Shown: positions 24,536 to 35,499 of the stretch, piece by piece
Layout: each line of letters begins with the position of its first letter
How positions within the stretch are numbered: the first letter of the stretch is position 1
Assembly (NCBI GenBank): GCA_027604505.1
Contig: JADIIX010000101.1
Span: 2,850 to 66,849 of the forward strand
DNA from: Gonapodya sp. JEL0774
Lineage: Eukaryota; Monoblepharomycota; Monoblepharidomycetes; Monoblepharidales; Gonapodyaceae
DNA length: 64,000 nucleotides
Reading direction: 5' to 3'
Program-made: the position numbers and the translations under genes
Notes under the pieces: generated by a model
Seen by the model: the letters and a program-made list of their open reading frames with translations, nothing else
Database searches by the model: none
What the model was told of the DNA's origin: nothing

Positions 24536-26315
24536 CTAACTCTTAAATGTATGCACAACTCGGGTGATGTATTGACGACAGATCGGGCATTCGCGGCTTG
24601 CATCCATTATCTTCTTAGAGCTGAGGAACAATTGTCTTGATTATTCGTCACCATACGGTCGCTGTGAAATGAGATAGGAACCCACCACGATACACCTTTC
24701 ATAGTAATGTCCCACAGTGATAGCAGAATTTAATCGGATGGGAATTAAACAAGCCAGCGTAAACCAAGAAAACTCAGATGAAGAATCACAATACTGACTC
24801 GACAGAGAACAATATAGAGCCTTACATGTTGCCATATGTCCACATTCTAGAAACACCGTGTTGATCGCTCCATCGCAGCATATTTTGCATAAATCGTCTT
24901 CTTTCACTGCCAATTCTGGAACTCCACTGAGACTAGCGCCTGTGCCAGGACCTGTGCGTGAGTGAAATGCAGGGCTGCCAGGCTCGTCAGTTGAGGTCAT
25001 CATCGATGTCGGTTCCGGCATCCCATGATCCCTTCTGTACTGTTTTGCAAGGGCTCCAACTTGTTCCACAAGTTCCCTCTTTTCCAATACATGGTCACAA
25101 CTGACAGCATTTTCTCGAAGGATCGCTTTCAAGGTCTTGGACGAGAAGGAGGAAGGATCGAGATTGGTGGCCGCAATCGCGGAGATGGTTGGCGTCGGCT
25201 CCGTCGACGCCGCACGTGGCGGGGGGTTTGTGGGACGCGGTGAGGGACTTTGAGGACTCGACGGCACGGAGTAGCCGAAAGGAAAGCCAGCAGGAGTACC
25301 AAAGGGGCTGGGCTGTGTAGGGCGAGAAGCTCCAGCCGCGGTGGACGATTGTGATGGTATCCCGAGAAGTGAGGCAAGAACCGCCTCCGGTGTCATCGAG
25401 AAATCGTGCGGCGCAGGGGTTTGTCTGGGTGGTGGTGGTGGATGAGGAGGTGGCGGTTGAGGATGGGCAGGGGGTGGTTGCGAGCGAGAACGATGACGGG
25501 CACTAGTAGCATCAGGGCCTCCCGGGTGAAGGGTATCGCCAGAACTACTTGGAGATCCAACGCCTCCAAATATGTTGGAGAGGAAGGCGCCAAGGTTCTC
25601 TACAAATCCACCGTCCGTTTCGCTCGGAGATTGTTGAGAGGAAGTCCGCCGTTGCTGGGACGCCGACGCAGACGAAGTGGATGCCGTAGACGCATTCGAG
25701 CCAGCTCGAATATCTTTTCCTCCTCGTATGTATATGTGGTCTCTATACCATTTCTCTCTGTCGGCGTCAATGTCAACCGCTGTTACGACTTTCACAAGAT
25801 CTTCTTTTTCCAAAGCCCCCCTGGGGATGGGTAGTCCGTACGCGGCAAGATATTGCTTCAAGATCGCGACTGGAAGTAGTTTCAAACCTTCCGGGGGGAG
25901 TTGACGAAGGCGGATATAGCCCTCACAGTACTTGCACACTTTCTGCGGCGTCTGGAGACCAAAATGCGGCAATGGAACAGAGTTCGAGATACAGGATGAG
26001 CACGCAACTCTGCCACAGTTTCCACCTGGATTCATACGGAGGCAGATGTTTTAGTTCATGCAGCATAGGACAGGAAGGTTGTCGATCAAGAAGCCACAAA
26101 CTCACAATTATGCTTGGAGAAGATTATCGTGGCAGCGTTTACTCTGAGTAGGTGTCTGAAATCAGAGGAACACCATAGCAGCTCACCTTTCGCTTCAGAA
26201 GGGAGAACGCTGTTCCACACTCCTCGCACGCAGCTGCCAAGCTCGTTGGAGTCATCATAGGTGGAGGTGCCGTATTACGACGTGATGCGCCGTTGGACGT
26301 GAGTTGAGGTGGCAT
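24536..26315 (-). CDS. RNF34/RFFL-like E3 ubiquitin ligase (FYVE-like + RING) with two microexons
   Basis: Domain order is an N-terminal FYVE-like zinc finger, a SAP-like helix region ('PEGLKLLPVAILKQYLAAYG'), a long Ser/Pro/Thr-rich linker with a second similar region ('SSFSSKTLKAILRENAVSC') and a C-terminal C3HC4 RING, as in the animal CARP proteins RNF34/RFFL. Five exons join in phase: 26315(or earlier)-26187, 26112-26106, 26025-24826, 24695-24686, 24620-24536. The 7-base exon 26112-26106 completes 'LLKRKHNCGNCGRVACSSC', the FYVE R/K-K-H-x-C-x2-C core. The 10-base exon 24695-24686 completes the RING as 'ECGHMATCVSCSKK'. The last exon gives 'ECPICRQYITRVVHTFKS', typical of RNF34. Likely a membrane- or endosome-associated ubiquitin ligase. 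The N-terminal start is uncertain: an acceptor-like CAG just before 26315 could mean one more upstream exon. Confidence 0.83.
24686..24695 (-). other. 10-nt microexon in the RNF34-like gene (RING zinc ligands)
   Basis: Bounded by AAAG| acceptor and |GTGGGT donor. It enters in phase 1 and leaves in phase 2, encoding the end of Cys, Val-Ser, and the start of Cys, so the spliced RING reads ...GHMATC-VS-CSKK.... Skipping it, or reading through the flanking introns, breaks the RING frame. Flanking introns are 130 bp (24696-24825) and 65 bp (24621-24685). Confidence 0.75.
26106..26112 (-). other. 7-nt microexon in the RNF34-like gene (FYVE His-x-Cys)
   Basis: CAT-AAT-T between acceptor CCAAG| and donor |GTGAGT. 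It supplies His-Asn and the first base of Cys, giving 'KRK-HNC-GNCGRV' after splicing. Flanking introns are 74 bp (26113-26186) and 80 bp (26026-26105). Both neighbours have canonical splice sites and the phase only closes when this exon is included. Confidence 0.75.
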
Positions 26316-26564
26316 AGGCCCAGAACCTGTGAAGTAAAGATTAAATTCGCGGAGGAGTGAGGGTTGGCAGACTGCAACAGTCGGGCTATGTAACATGTTC
26401 CATGGTCAAGTAGATCAGCAAAGCAAACTTTCATTATGTACAATAAGTCTTCAAAATTGTGTTTCTAATTTTATCCGTGAAAGGGTTCATATCAGAACCG
26501 TCACATACCCTCAAAATAATTGAACTTCGCCGGCGACCTCATCCTCGACAAGTGACACTTGCTC

Positions 26565-27437
26565 TCAGTTTCGGGTATGAGTATTGTTCGTTGATGTCGG
26601 CAAGCCCATGGGAACAACTCCCATGCGGAGTTTCAAAGCGGTATTCTCACCCTCAAGCTCCCTCACCCTCTCTCGGAGCTCCTGGATTGTTCGCTCCTGC
26701 TCGGTTATTCGGCTGTTCAATTGATCAAACTCAACCTGCTTCTTGCGGCGATATCTAAGAGAAAACACAGGGAAGCGGGAGTAACTGAGCGGTCCACGTC
26801 GTAGTTCACGAACACATGACATGCAAACGCACCGAGCACTGGCCTCTCTGTTCCTCTTCTTCTGCTGCTCTGCCGTCTCTTCATCTATGGGTCCTCCATC
26901 AGAGAGGTTACCGTGACCAGACCCCGGTGAAACGGACTTCGATTCACTGGCGCTTGGTGACCTCTTCAAGACCGTTCTGACAGGACCTCCACCTGATTGC
27001 CGAGTTTTGACATCCACATCAAATGAAGGTGCCTTTACGGATTGACTGGAGATACTCGTGCTGTAGGTAGGCGCTGGTTGAGCGATTGGAGCTGTTGCAG
27101 CGCCACTTGAGAGAACCGAATGCGAACGGAGGGGTGCAGGGGGAGGAAGTGGCAGTAGAGCCGGTGTAGAGGCCATCGAAGCGCGATACAGATTTATTGT
27201 GCCGTTGGTGGACCCGTTCGTAATGGGCAGAACACTCCCAGCACCAAGTTTCCAATCGACTTGCGTTGCTTCAGTCAGTGTGGACATAGCTGGCAATGTC
27301 ACCACCGATCCTGCTGAATAAGGTACCGTAACTGCTGGAAATGATCCTGCGGTGAAGGGTGCGCCTGTCCACCCGCCCGCAAGTGGGTTCATAGTGCCAA
27401 GTCCACCAGTTGTGACAGGGCGAGGTTCGAGAGGCAT
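26565..27437 (-). CDS. bZIP transcription factor
   Basis: Two exons (27437-26833 and 26754-26565) join through a 78-bp intron with donor GTGCGT. The splice creates the basic region 'KKRNREASARYRRKKQVEF', which fits the N-x-(A/S)-(A/S)-R-x-R pattern of ATF4/Gcn4-like fungal bZIPs. It is followed by a leucine-zipper heptad run ('LNSRITEQERTIQELRERV', 'LEGENTALKLRMG'). The bZIP sits at the very C-terminus, behind ~200 residues rich in Ser, Thr, Pro and Ala that may act as an activation domain. No ATG lies upstream in frame before a stop, so the ATG at 27437 ('MPLEPRPVTTGG') is the best start unless an upstream exon joins at the acceptor-like TTTCAG just before it. Target genes cannot be inferred. 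Confidence 0.82.
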   Translation of the reverse strand: MPLEPRPVTTGGLGTMNPLAGGWTGAPFTAGSFPAVTVPYSAGSVVTLPAMSTLTEATQVDWKLGAGSVLPITNGSTNGTINLYRASMASTPALLPLPPPAPLRSHSVLSSGAATAPIAQPAPTYSTSISSQSVKAPSFDVDVKTRQSGGGPVRTVLKRSPSASESKSVSPGSGHGNLSDGGPIDEETAEQQKKRNREASARCVCMSCVRELRRGPLSYSRFPVFSLRYRRKKQVEFDQLNSRITEQERTIQELRERVRELEGENTALKLRMGVVPMGLPTSTNNTHTRN

Positions 27438-27846
27438 GGGCACTGAAAGTGAGGAAGGAGGTGGAGAGGAGAAGATCAAGTTGCTGGTTGTGGGAGACCA
27501 GGCATTGGCAGGAGTTGTTCCCTTATTACTGTGGATTGAAATTCGAATGTGACAACCATGTATGGGCGGTCAAGACATGTCAACCAAAACACACTTAGGA
27601 GATTGAGATGCTATTTCTTCAAGCCCTTGAAAGAAGAGTGCTGTTTTTGAGGTAATGTTTATGCAGTAGGTGACTCCCGTAGTCTGAAGGTAGGTCAGGC
27701 TAAAGGGCCATGGTTCGAATACCAAGTTCCGAGAAAACAGGTTCTTGCCGACTGCACTTACACTTTCATAATAATCTCCTCGTCAACGTCAAAGCGGCAG
27801 AAGAACCCCTCCCCATGCGGGAAGCTGCAGCGGTCCACTTCTACTC
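27438..27846. other. Spacer upstream of bZIP and downstream of the CYTH gene
   Basis: Promoter region of the minus-strand bZIP and 3' flank of the minus-strand CYTH gene. A TTCGA loop at ~27712 resembles a tRNA T-arm, but no cloverleaf surrounds it. Confidence 0.45.
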
Positions 27847-28907
27847 TCAATTAGCAAACACGGATGGTGCGCATTCTATGAATTTGGTGAAAGCTTAAGA
27901 TTTAACTTCCAGACCAGATACCTCACCAATGACGATGTCATTCCAGATAAACACATGACGGAAGTTCTTGAAGCTGCCGATACATCGAATTCCTCCCTCG
28001 ATCCCAGGATACTTCAAGACAACGTCGCGGATGATACTCGACGTTGACTGAGCAGTGACGTTAGCTCCAAGGAGTACTTGTTTGACTTCTACGTTGTCGA
28101 GGGTGGTTGATTCTTCCTTTTCTCGGACTTCAAAGTAAGGTTTTCCACTGTTGGACTCAAAGAAGATGGTTTCCTTGAGAACAATGGAGCACGCTAGTAG
28201 GTAAACATGGCAAATGGAGAGAGATACATCAGAAATAGACGGGGAGCACTTTGCGACTGACTGGAAGCTGGTGACAGAGAAAAAGAGACAAAACACTTCA
28301 TCCCTGAGATCGCTCTTTATGCTCACCATGTCTTTCTTGGTCACTTTTTGCCGTCCCAGAGGAAATTTCTTCCTTGGAATAACGAATAATTACGGTCAGT
28401 CCGGCGTTCCAGAGCTCGTGGTTGGCACCATCGAGTATAAAATCCTGCTGGGAAAATACGCGTTGAAGCTGCTGTGAGTTGCTCGCGAGGTTGCTGAGAA
28501 GGCTGGCGGTCGAATCATAAAAGGCAAAAACACGGGTTAGAAGGGTGGAATGTGTCATCCTCCGAGGGATGGGACTGTTGTCAGCGAGCACGTCAGATGA
28601 CGACTCCAGTAGGTCTGTGAAAGAGGCTCCGCTCCTAACTCCGCAAGAAGAATCCGGCTTTGGAAAGGGAAAAACGCACTGCTGGTAGTCTGACTCCGTG
28701 GCAAGCTGAATCTTTGCCTTGAGCGGCCCCGTCGTCTGGATCGACCGCTCCCGGATACCCCCGCCAGGTGAAGGTGTGGAATCCAGATTGAAAATTGATG
28801 CAGCGGCAGAGGAGAGAAGTTTGAGCGGCAAATTGAGTCGGTGTATCAGCCGTCTTTCTGTTGTTGGTTTGTCGGCTCACCGCCATCCTGTTTTCGGAAA
28901 GTGGCAC
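27847..28907 (-). CDS. Degenerate CYTH (triphosphate tunnel) protein
   Basis: Matches the plant/protist CYTH family of inorganic triphosphatase-like proteins. Two exons join at 28327 to the acceptor near 28193 as '...SDQERH|ACSIVLKETIFFES'. Conserved pieces are 'QQDFILDGANHELWNAGLTV' (family: QxxxFFDTPxxxLxxxxxVLRLR), 'CSIVLKETIFF', 'FEVREKEE' and 'CIGSFKNFRHVFIWNDIVI' (family: CLGGFxNVRxVYxWxGxxLELD). The N-terminal ExExK metal/triphosphate motif that defines active CYTH enzymes is not found: the aligned stretch reads either PLKAK or LTRVF. The C-terminal ELDET...YEIECE strand is also missing; after a possible last splice the protein ends 'KFIECAPSVFAN'. No clear ATG lies in frame at the 5' end; the ATG-GCG before GTGAGC near 28885 may be a tiny first exon. 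Either a pseudoenzyme, a decaying gene or an incompletely resolved model. Confidence 0.55.
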
Positions 28908-29857
28908 TTTCTTTACCTTGGTTCCCCTCCCAGCTCACCAGCGGTGGGAAATCACGCCATTTCTCGTCATTAGCATTAGCATGATGAAGTGTTTACTTAG
29001 CACACCTGTTTACACTGTAGAAAATTAGTTCCACAATACTCTATGGACTTTGCTCTCCTCTCCTTTGTAGCAGTTACTTGTCACAGTTATTCCATGACCT
29101 CTCTTTCTCCTAGGAACATATAAGAATATGAGTCCAACCTTGCGGAATATTGACAAGCAAGTTCAAGCTCCAAGTCCCTTTGATCAATACGACACTCTTT
29201 TCAGCCCGGATTTCATCAACTGTACCCATAACCTTTGGTAAAAATGATAGATCACGGAGCATCCGGCAGACATTCCTTTCAAGCTCGTGCCTGCCTGCAG
29301 GCAAGTAATAATAACAATGTGTCATGAATCATGACCGTCTGTGAACTTCTAAGCAAAGCTTGTCATGATATCACACTCATCAGCAAAGATCGTTTCTCTC
29401 TTGTGTTTACCCACACTTCACACTTTAATCGAGCGTGCTTGTGTTTCCGTTTCATTTATTCGGATCAGTCTGCGGAGTTTCGTGAGTCCAGATTGATTTG
29501 TGAGGGAGAGACAGGGAAAGCAAGGGCAGGAAATACGTATTCAGCAATTTATGACGTTCGCATCTATACCTTTTTCGCCGGATTGTGTGTCCATGATTTT
29601 CGTGCAAATTTTCTCTTGTTCGGAGCAGTTCCGGGTCCACCCGTGACTGTTGCAACGTGGTAGTTCTCGTTGTGACTTCTTCTGCCCCAGTTTCAACGTT
29701 TGGTGGACATACCTCACCCGCCTAAATTCGCCCCTCTGAATCGTAACTGCAAGTGGTAGTCAGCGGTCGATCAGATTTCTGTGACCTCGATTCTCTCTTT
29801 ATTGGACTTCGATTGGAACCCACCGAGGACCCACTCACCTGTACGGACCGTACAATC
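28908..29857. other. Divergent intergenic region, CYTH gene / PRELI gene
   Basis: Nearly 1 kb. A minus-strand frame at 29110-29325 ('ELERNVCRMLRDLSFLPKV' within it) looks protein-like but I found no domain match and no splice route into the CYTH gene. The rest shows nothing recognisable. Confidence 0.4.
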
Positions 29858-30817
29858 ATGAAGTTCTACTCGACACAGAACGTCTATAGCCAGCCCTGGG
29901 CACAAGTTACAGCCGCACATTGGCAGAAGGTACTGTGTGTCCTGGTTATTTCGGGCAGGTCAAAGCTGAGTCAAAATGACCTGACACTTTTCCCCCCTTC
30001 CGAAATCTTCACGCGAACATGTGTCGGTCTCCCGCAGTATCCTAATGATGTTGCCAGACATGTGGTCGCTGTCGGTGAGTAGTCTCGCTTCTCCGGAAGG
30101 AACCCACTTTCGGAGCACATATCCCCCGACTGCACGCTTTCCGCCCACCGCATGCCTTACCGTGGCTCTTCCCCACTCTATGCAGATACTCTTTCCCGCA
30201 CCGTCGACCCTGTTACTGGTATTCTGCGCACCGAGCGTCTTCTTACTTCCCAGCAACCCATCCCCTCCATTGTCCGACGAGTATTCAATGCTTTCACACC
30301 GTGCTCCCCAGACGGCCCTTCCCCTCATTCGACGGACGTAGCTTATGCCTACGAAGTATCCGAGATTGATCCGACCACCCAAGAGTGCACTGCCTATTCC
30401 GTCAATCTGACTTTTAATAATGTGATGCGAATCCGGGAGCGATTACGGTTTGCTTCCGAGCTCCCCAACTCGGAGTCGACAGTGTTTGAACAGACGGCTG
30501 AAGTGACGGCCACGGGCGCATTGAAGCGGTTTGCCGGAATGGTAGAAGACTTTTCGAGTGAGTTTGTGTATAGATTTCGTTCTCTATGTGGGCGATTTAT
30601 TTTAGTTTTGACCATTTGCTTTTCAGTTTCTCGATTCGCATCCAATGCTGCGCTTGGCCGCCAGGGGCTCCAACAAGCAATTGACCGCATCTGCGACGAG
30701 ACGAAGGGAGCGTTGGACAGGTTGGAGGACCGTGCAAAAGATGTTGTGGAAAAGAAGCTGGAGGACTTAGTGAAGGACTTGGCTGTGGGATCAGGAACGC
30801 GGATACCTGCAACGTGA
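29858..30817 (+). CDS. PRELI/MSF1 domain protein, Ups2/PRELID3-like
   Basis: PRELI-domain proteins shuttle phospholipids (phosphatidic acid or phosphatidylserine) across the mitochondrial intermembrane space, in complex with Mdm35/TRIAP1. Four exons (29858-29929, 30038-30074, 30186-30557, 30627-30817) encode 223 residues. The N-terminus 'MKFYSTQNVYSQPWAQVTAA' and 'YPNDVARHVVAVDTLSRTVD' closely follow the Slowmo/PRELID3 pattern (MKIWTSEHVFDHPWETV...YPNPMNPSVVGVDVLDR), placing it nearer Ups2/Ups3 than Ups1. 'RTERLLTSQQPIPSIVRRVF' is also typical. A 37-base second exon and canonical splice sites support the model. The C-terminal helix and an extra Lys/Asp/Glu-rich tail ('DRLEDRAKDVVEKKLEDLV') extend beyond the domain. 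Confidence 0.88.
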
Positions 30818-31333
30818 AGGAGAGAGTCTCACCAGAGTTGCATGGAATGAAGCTAGAACTAATGATCGAGAAGAGGTGTCTGCCCGGACCGCCAATGGGT
30901 GTAATGGAAGAGCTGGATCCGGTACTGACGTTTTGCCATCACCTTCTGAAATCTCACATATCTCTGTGTCATCCATTGTTATATACATACTAGTTTAGAT
31001 TGTTACCTGATGTAACAAGCCCCATTGGTCATATTAATGAGACAATTCCAGCTCTTATCTCTTGGCGGAAATTTTCCGCGCTCCGCACACCAATAATGAT
31101 GGGAGTTTATAGGGATGGATGTTGTGCATATGCGGGTTCACCCGATGTGGCGCACCATGGTATTCGTCCAAGTTGATCCTCTCATTGACGCATCAGATCA
31201 TTCACAAACCTCTGGCGGTGTTCGGGCACGCTTGGACGCAAAGTCTTTTATTGTCCAGTTTAAGTCCAGCCTTCTCGGCTTCCCTCTGCCCCTACCATCC
31301 TCCCATCTCCGCTGCATCTCTGATTTGCCTACG
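30818..31333. other. Spacer between PRELI and NIPA genes
   Basis: 3' flank of the PRELI gene followed by the NIPA promoter region. It is CT-rich just before the NIPA start, and no coding signal was found. Confidence 0.5.
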
Positions 31334-34300
31334 ATGGTTGGCGGATCTTCCAGCAGTACGACAGGAGAAGTGCCCGCGTGGCACAAGTTCGTCGGCTTAG
31401 GACTTGCGCTCTTGTCCACGACATTTATTGGAACGTCGTTTATCCTGAAGAAGAAAGGGTTGCTGGAGAGTAGGTACTACGTCACACCTCTGTCATTTAG
31501 CATCGACTGATCGCTCAAAGCATCTCGTGATACTTGCAAACGTCCTTGTACTCCTTGAACGATCGTATGCACAACTGCATACTGTCTTTGCAATGCTGAT
31601 TTGCCGAATCAGGTCACGAGTTGGAGAAACAGCGAGGGAACGAATCGAAAGCGGGCGAGGGTCACGCCTACCTTAGTAATTGGAAATGGTGGACAGGAAT
31701 GATAATGATGCTCGCTGGTGAAAGTGAGTATCGCCAGGCGTCACATGGCTGGGACACTGTCTTGTGTGGTGGAGTCCCCAAGAGTGTTTTCAAACATCCG
31801 TGTTCCCTCCCTTCAGTTTTGAATTTTGTGGCGTACGCGTTCGCCCCAGCGATTCTTGTGACGCCGCTGGGCGCGCTCTCGGTGGTAATCTCTGCCGCGC
31901 TGTCTGGTTGGCTGCTCAACGAGAGGTTATCCTTGGCAGGCAAAGTTGGTTGCCTACAATGTGAGAACCCAAAACTCCTACGAACAGTTCCTTCTAATCT
32001 ACTCAATATTGACTATGAGTTGTCGTCGCTCTTCCACTGCTTTAGGTATTCTTGGAGCCATCATCATTGTACTCTATTCACCCGAAACCAGCTCGACATC
32101 AACAATACCCCAATTCTTTTATGGCTACGTATTCCAGCCAGGTATCGTATATCCCGATACTCGTTTTGATATTTATGTGAACGATTTGCCCTATATCTTG
32201 TTGATATCAAACCTCCTCCAGGTTTCCTAGTGTATTTTTTCCTGATTGCGGGTCTTCTCCTCGTTTTCATATTTTACCTTTGTCCGCGTTATGGCCACCT
32301 GAATCCACTTGTACATATAACTGTTTGCTCGTTGGGTGGTGGATTTCTCGTCCTCGCCACCCAAGGTGAGATCACGGGACGGGGGTGCTGAGTTGACATT
32401 GATGTCAGAATTGCATCTGAACTAACGGCACGATTCTAAGGGCTCGGGTCGTCGATCGTGTGGTCATTCTCTCACTGGGAAGATGATAACCAATTCAAAG
32501 AGTGGTTATTCTACCCGCTTCTCCTCTTTGTAGTATCCTGCGCCATTTTTCAGATCAACTTCCTGAATAAGGTAGGAGAATTTCAGTTCTGTGCGACCAC
32601 AGTTTTACTCAAATCTCCCATGTCTTGGTTGCGATAAAAGGCATTGAATATCTTTTCGACCGCTATCGTGACTCCTGTTTACTATGTCTTCTTCACAACG
32701 GCAACAATTATTTCCTCCTTTGTCCTTTTCCGCGGTACGTCTGGTGCAGGCCCCGACGCCATTCAGATCATCACGTTGCTCGTAGGCTTCTTCACTATTG
32801 TCGGCGGCGTGGGCCTGTTGTATGAAGATTCGACAAGGTAAGTCAAGTCAATTTTCAACCGTCTCCCCGAGCCATTTCAGGCATTCACTGGGCATCATGT
32901 TGGTAAACATAATAGACGCCTAATCCCTGTTGTCGTGGAGAGCGCACAAGCAATTGAGCACGCCGTTGCTACGACACTTCGGCGCGGCAGCAATCAACCA
33001 TTTGGGAACCCGAAAGCATCCAAGTCCGCGTACAAAGTCTCAGATTCCAACCTTGCCCTGACAGACACTATGTACTCCGAAAACGTGGGAGGAATTCTGG
33101 CAGAGGACGGAAATACGAAAGTGTCAGAGGACGGTATGCCAATTGCTACTGAATTCACGGACTACCGACAACCAGAATCCATCCAGCCACGGTACGAGCT
33201 GAATAATAGCTATCCTTCGAATAGCAATCTGCGGTCTCGAGAGCCTCATGTTGCTGGAACCCTGGATAGCGTTTCTTTCTCGGTGACCGCGAACGGCAGC
33301 GACGGAAAATCCCCCCAATTGACTTCAGCAACGCTTGCCCGTCACGATGCAGGTACTGGCTATCACAATCTTCCAAGGATACCCAGTGAAGACGGTCAAG
33401 TATCTCGAGGACCTCGACAGACTCACACACTGGGGAGTACTCTTCACCATCACCGCACCCTCACTCCCGCGAGTCACGGATACAGCAACTCTCAGTATCC
33501 GGAACTGGCGACGGGTGTGTCACCTTCAATGCGGTGGGCGCGCTCGATCACTCCCACTTCTCGCACTTCTTCGCATGCATCGGTGCTCCGTTTCCCTGGT
33601 GATTCGCCGCTACCGGATGAAAGACCGGGTCCTCCTCCGAGTTTGGCTGATTCAATGTACGAAGATATGCCGCTCGCGAGCTTGGGTTTGTTTGGATCAT
33701 TACTTTCGCTGCGACGAAAGAACTCTCTTTCGAGGGCGGACACTGGTGAGAAAGTGACCACTTCTTTGCATTAGTTTGCTTTCTCTCAATACTTCCAACG
33801 CCTCTGGTAGAATTGTCCGCCATGATGCACCCGTCCTCGAGCAATGTGGACGACCCAGAGTTGATGGGTGGCGGCACACGAACTGTGACAGTCTCCCTCG
33901 GCCGTCAGCTGGGGAACGGATCTCTTCGTCGCGATTTTACTGCTCCAGCGTCAATGTTGACTGCGCGGCCGTTGTCACTTGGTATGCGAGGACAGAGTCC
34001 GAACGGACTTCCGCCTGCTGTAGCACCACATGACCACCATCCCTCGCCACTGGGTCGCGGAACTCTCCCTCCAGTGAGTCTTCTTAAGCACCATAACATA
34101 GTCGGAGCACCGCCCAGCGAGACTCCAGGCGATCCTGTCACATTTGCGAGCATGTACAAGTCGAACCTCGCTCCCGCCACGACAGCAACTCCCCGCGCAA
34201 ACGGTACGCGAGAGATGGGCAACGACCCACCTTTGAATGAGCGCGGACTAGATGAAAGTGACAATACCGCATCTCCTTCTCCAGGGGAAGCTGAACCTTT

Positions 34301-34448
34301 GGTGGGGCCACCAGTCTCAGGTGAAGTCGCCGTAAAGGACTTGACATTGGCGCAACCAAACGCGAGCCCTCGCGAACCCGAACGGTTGGATGATCCAAAT
34401 GAAGAAAGTCAAGTAGATTTTGGTCGTTCGTTAGATCAAATTCGGTAG
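31334..34448 (+). CDS. NIPA-type magnesium transporter with long C-terminal tail
   Basis: NIPA proteins are nine-TM Mg2+ transporters of endosomal and plasma membranes, in the drug/metabolite transporter superfamily. Nine exons (31334-31469, 31613-31723, 31817-31960, 32046-32141, 32222-32365, 32441-32571, 32641-32837, 32916-33745, 33811-34448) give 808 residues. Family blocks are '[15 protein letters not shown]', '[18 protein letters not shown]', '[20 protein letters not shown]', '[20 protein letters not shown]', '[13 protein letters not shown]' and '[20 protein letters not shown]'. The membrane domain ends near residue 330. The rest (about 480 residues, in the last two exons) is a polar Ser/Pro-rich tail. 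The final intron (33746-33810) restores phase as '[12 protein letters not shown]'; without it the protein would stop at 33774. Confidence 0.9.
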
Positions 34449-35499
34449 CTCTTTATTTTCCGTGTAAATCTCGTAGAAGTGCGTTGTTTGCACTTGATCA
34501 GTCGAGGACTGTGCAGAGTGCTAACGCCCCGATTTTCATTTGGTGGCAATAGAGTGATTGCATGATATTTGTTGCCTCCAAAGAACCCTACACACTTACA
34601 CAGAGAACATGACGTGGCAGGAAGGTGTCTTTGGTAAAATCAGAAAGACACGTGATTAGGTATGAAGTATGTAGTGGTCCGTCACTCTGATCATTTGACC
34701 AAATATCACGGGATGTCTGAAATTAGAATGTGGACTGGCACCGGATAGGAGCAGAGTCCAGCTCCAGTGGTGATGGCCGAGGGGTTTCACCAAGAACATC
34801 AAAAAACGAAGGCATAAGACATGCACCAGAGAGTACGGGGCTGGGAGTGGCAGCAGGAAGTGTGAGACAGAGAGTCAGGGAGGGGGGTGACGTCATGCGC
34901 CAGTACGTGAGCACTATCAAACAGCCAAAGACACAAGAATAAAAGGTAGTTGCAGAACGTCCAAACGGCATGAGTGCGGAAAAGAGGCTCTAGGGTACAT
35001 TTGTGAGCAATGGGTCTGTGGGCTCTCCCAAAAAGGAAAGGACAGAAGCGGTGCGGAGCGGTTCAATGATCAGCTACGATAAAGAGGGAAACGTGGGTGT
35101 AGTGGACGAAAGCGGATTCGGGGAGGGGCACTCAGAAACAAGACGAGAGATGCGTTGGAGTCAGGGAGCCCCTCCTTTTTCAGAATTCAAATACATCGTA
35201 ATCCATGAAGATACTTGGAGCAGGACCAGCGACGGTGGGGTGTGCGAGGTGGGGCCCGCTGCCAAAAAAAAAAGATCGACGGGCGATGTATGCGAAAATT
35301 GGACCGAGAGCGGACCAAGCAGAGTGTGGTGTTGGTGTGTACTGCACAGAGAGAGTATGGCTTTGGTCGGTAGGCACACCGCACCAAATATTGCGTTCAC
35401 AGTTGCACATGGCATGGCGCGGTGTGTTCACATAACACACACCGGTGGACACACCGCATCCGAGTCCGTCTGCATTCACATTCACGGGAGCCGACGGGG
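34449..35499. other. Spacer between NIPA and UMP-CMP kinase genes
   Basis: About 1 kb of NIPA 3' flank and URA6-type gene promoter. Several overlapping open frames around 35160-35700 on both strands come from biased composition (C-rich and G/T-rich) and have no domain match. Confidence 0.45.

Noticed and set aside
27640-27735. tRNA-like stretch with a GGTTCGAATACC T-loop
   Set aside because: No acceptor stem pairing and no D- or anticodon-arm could be drawn; it also lies in ordinary 3' flank sequence.
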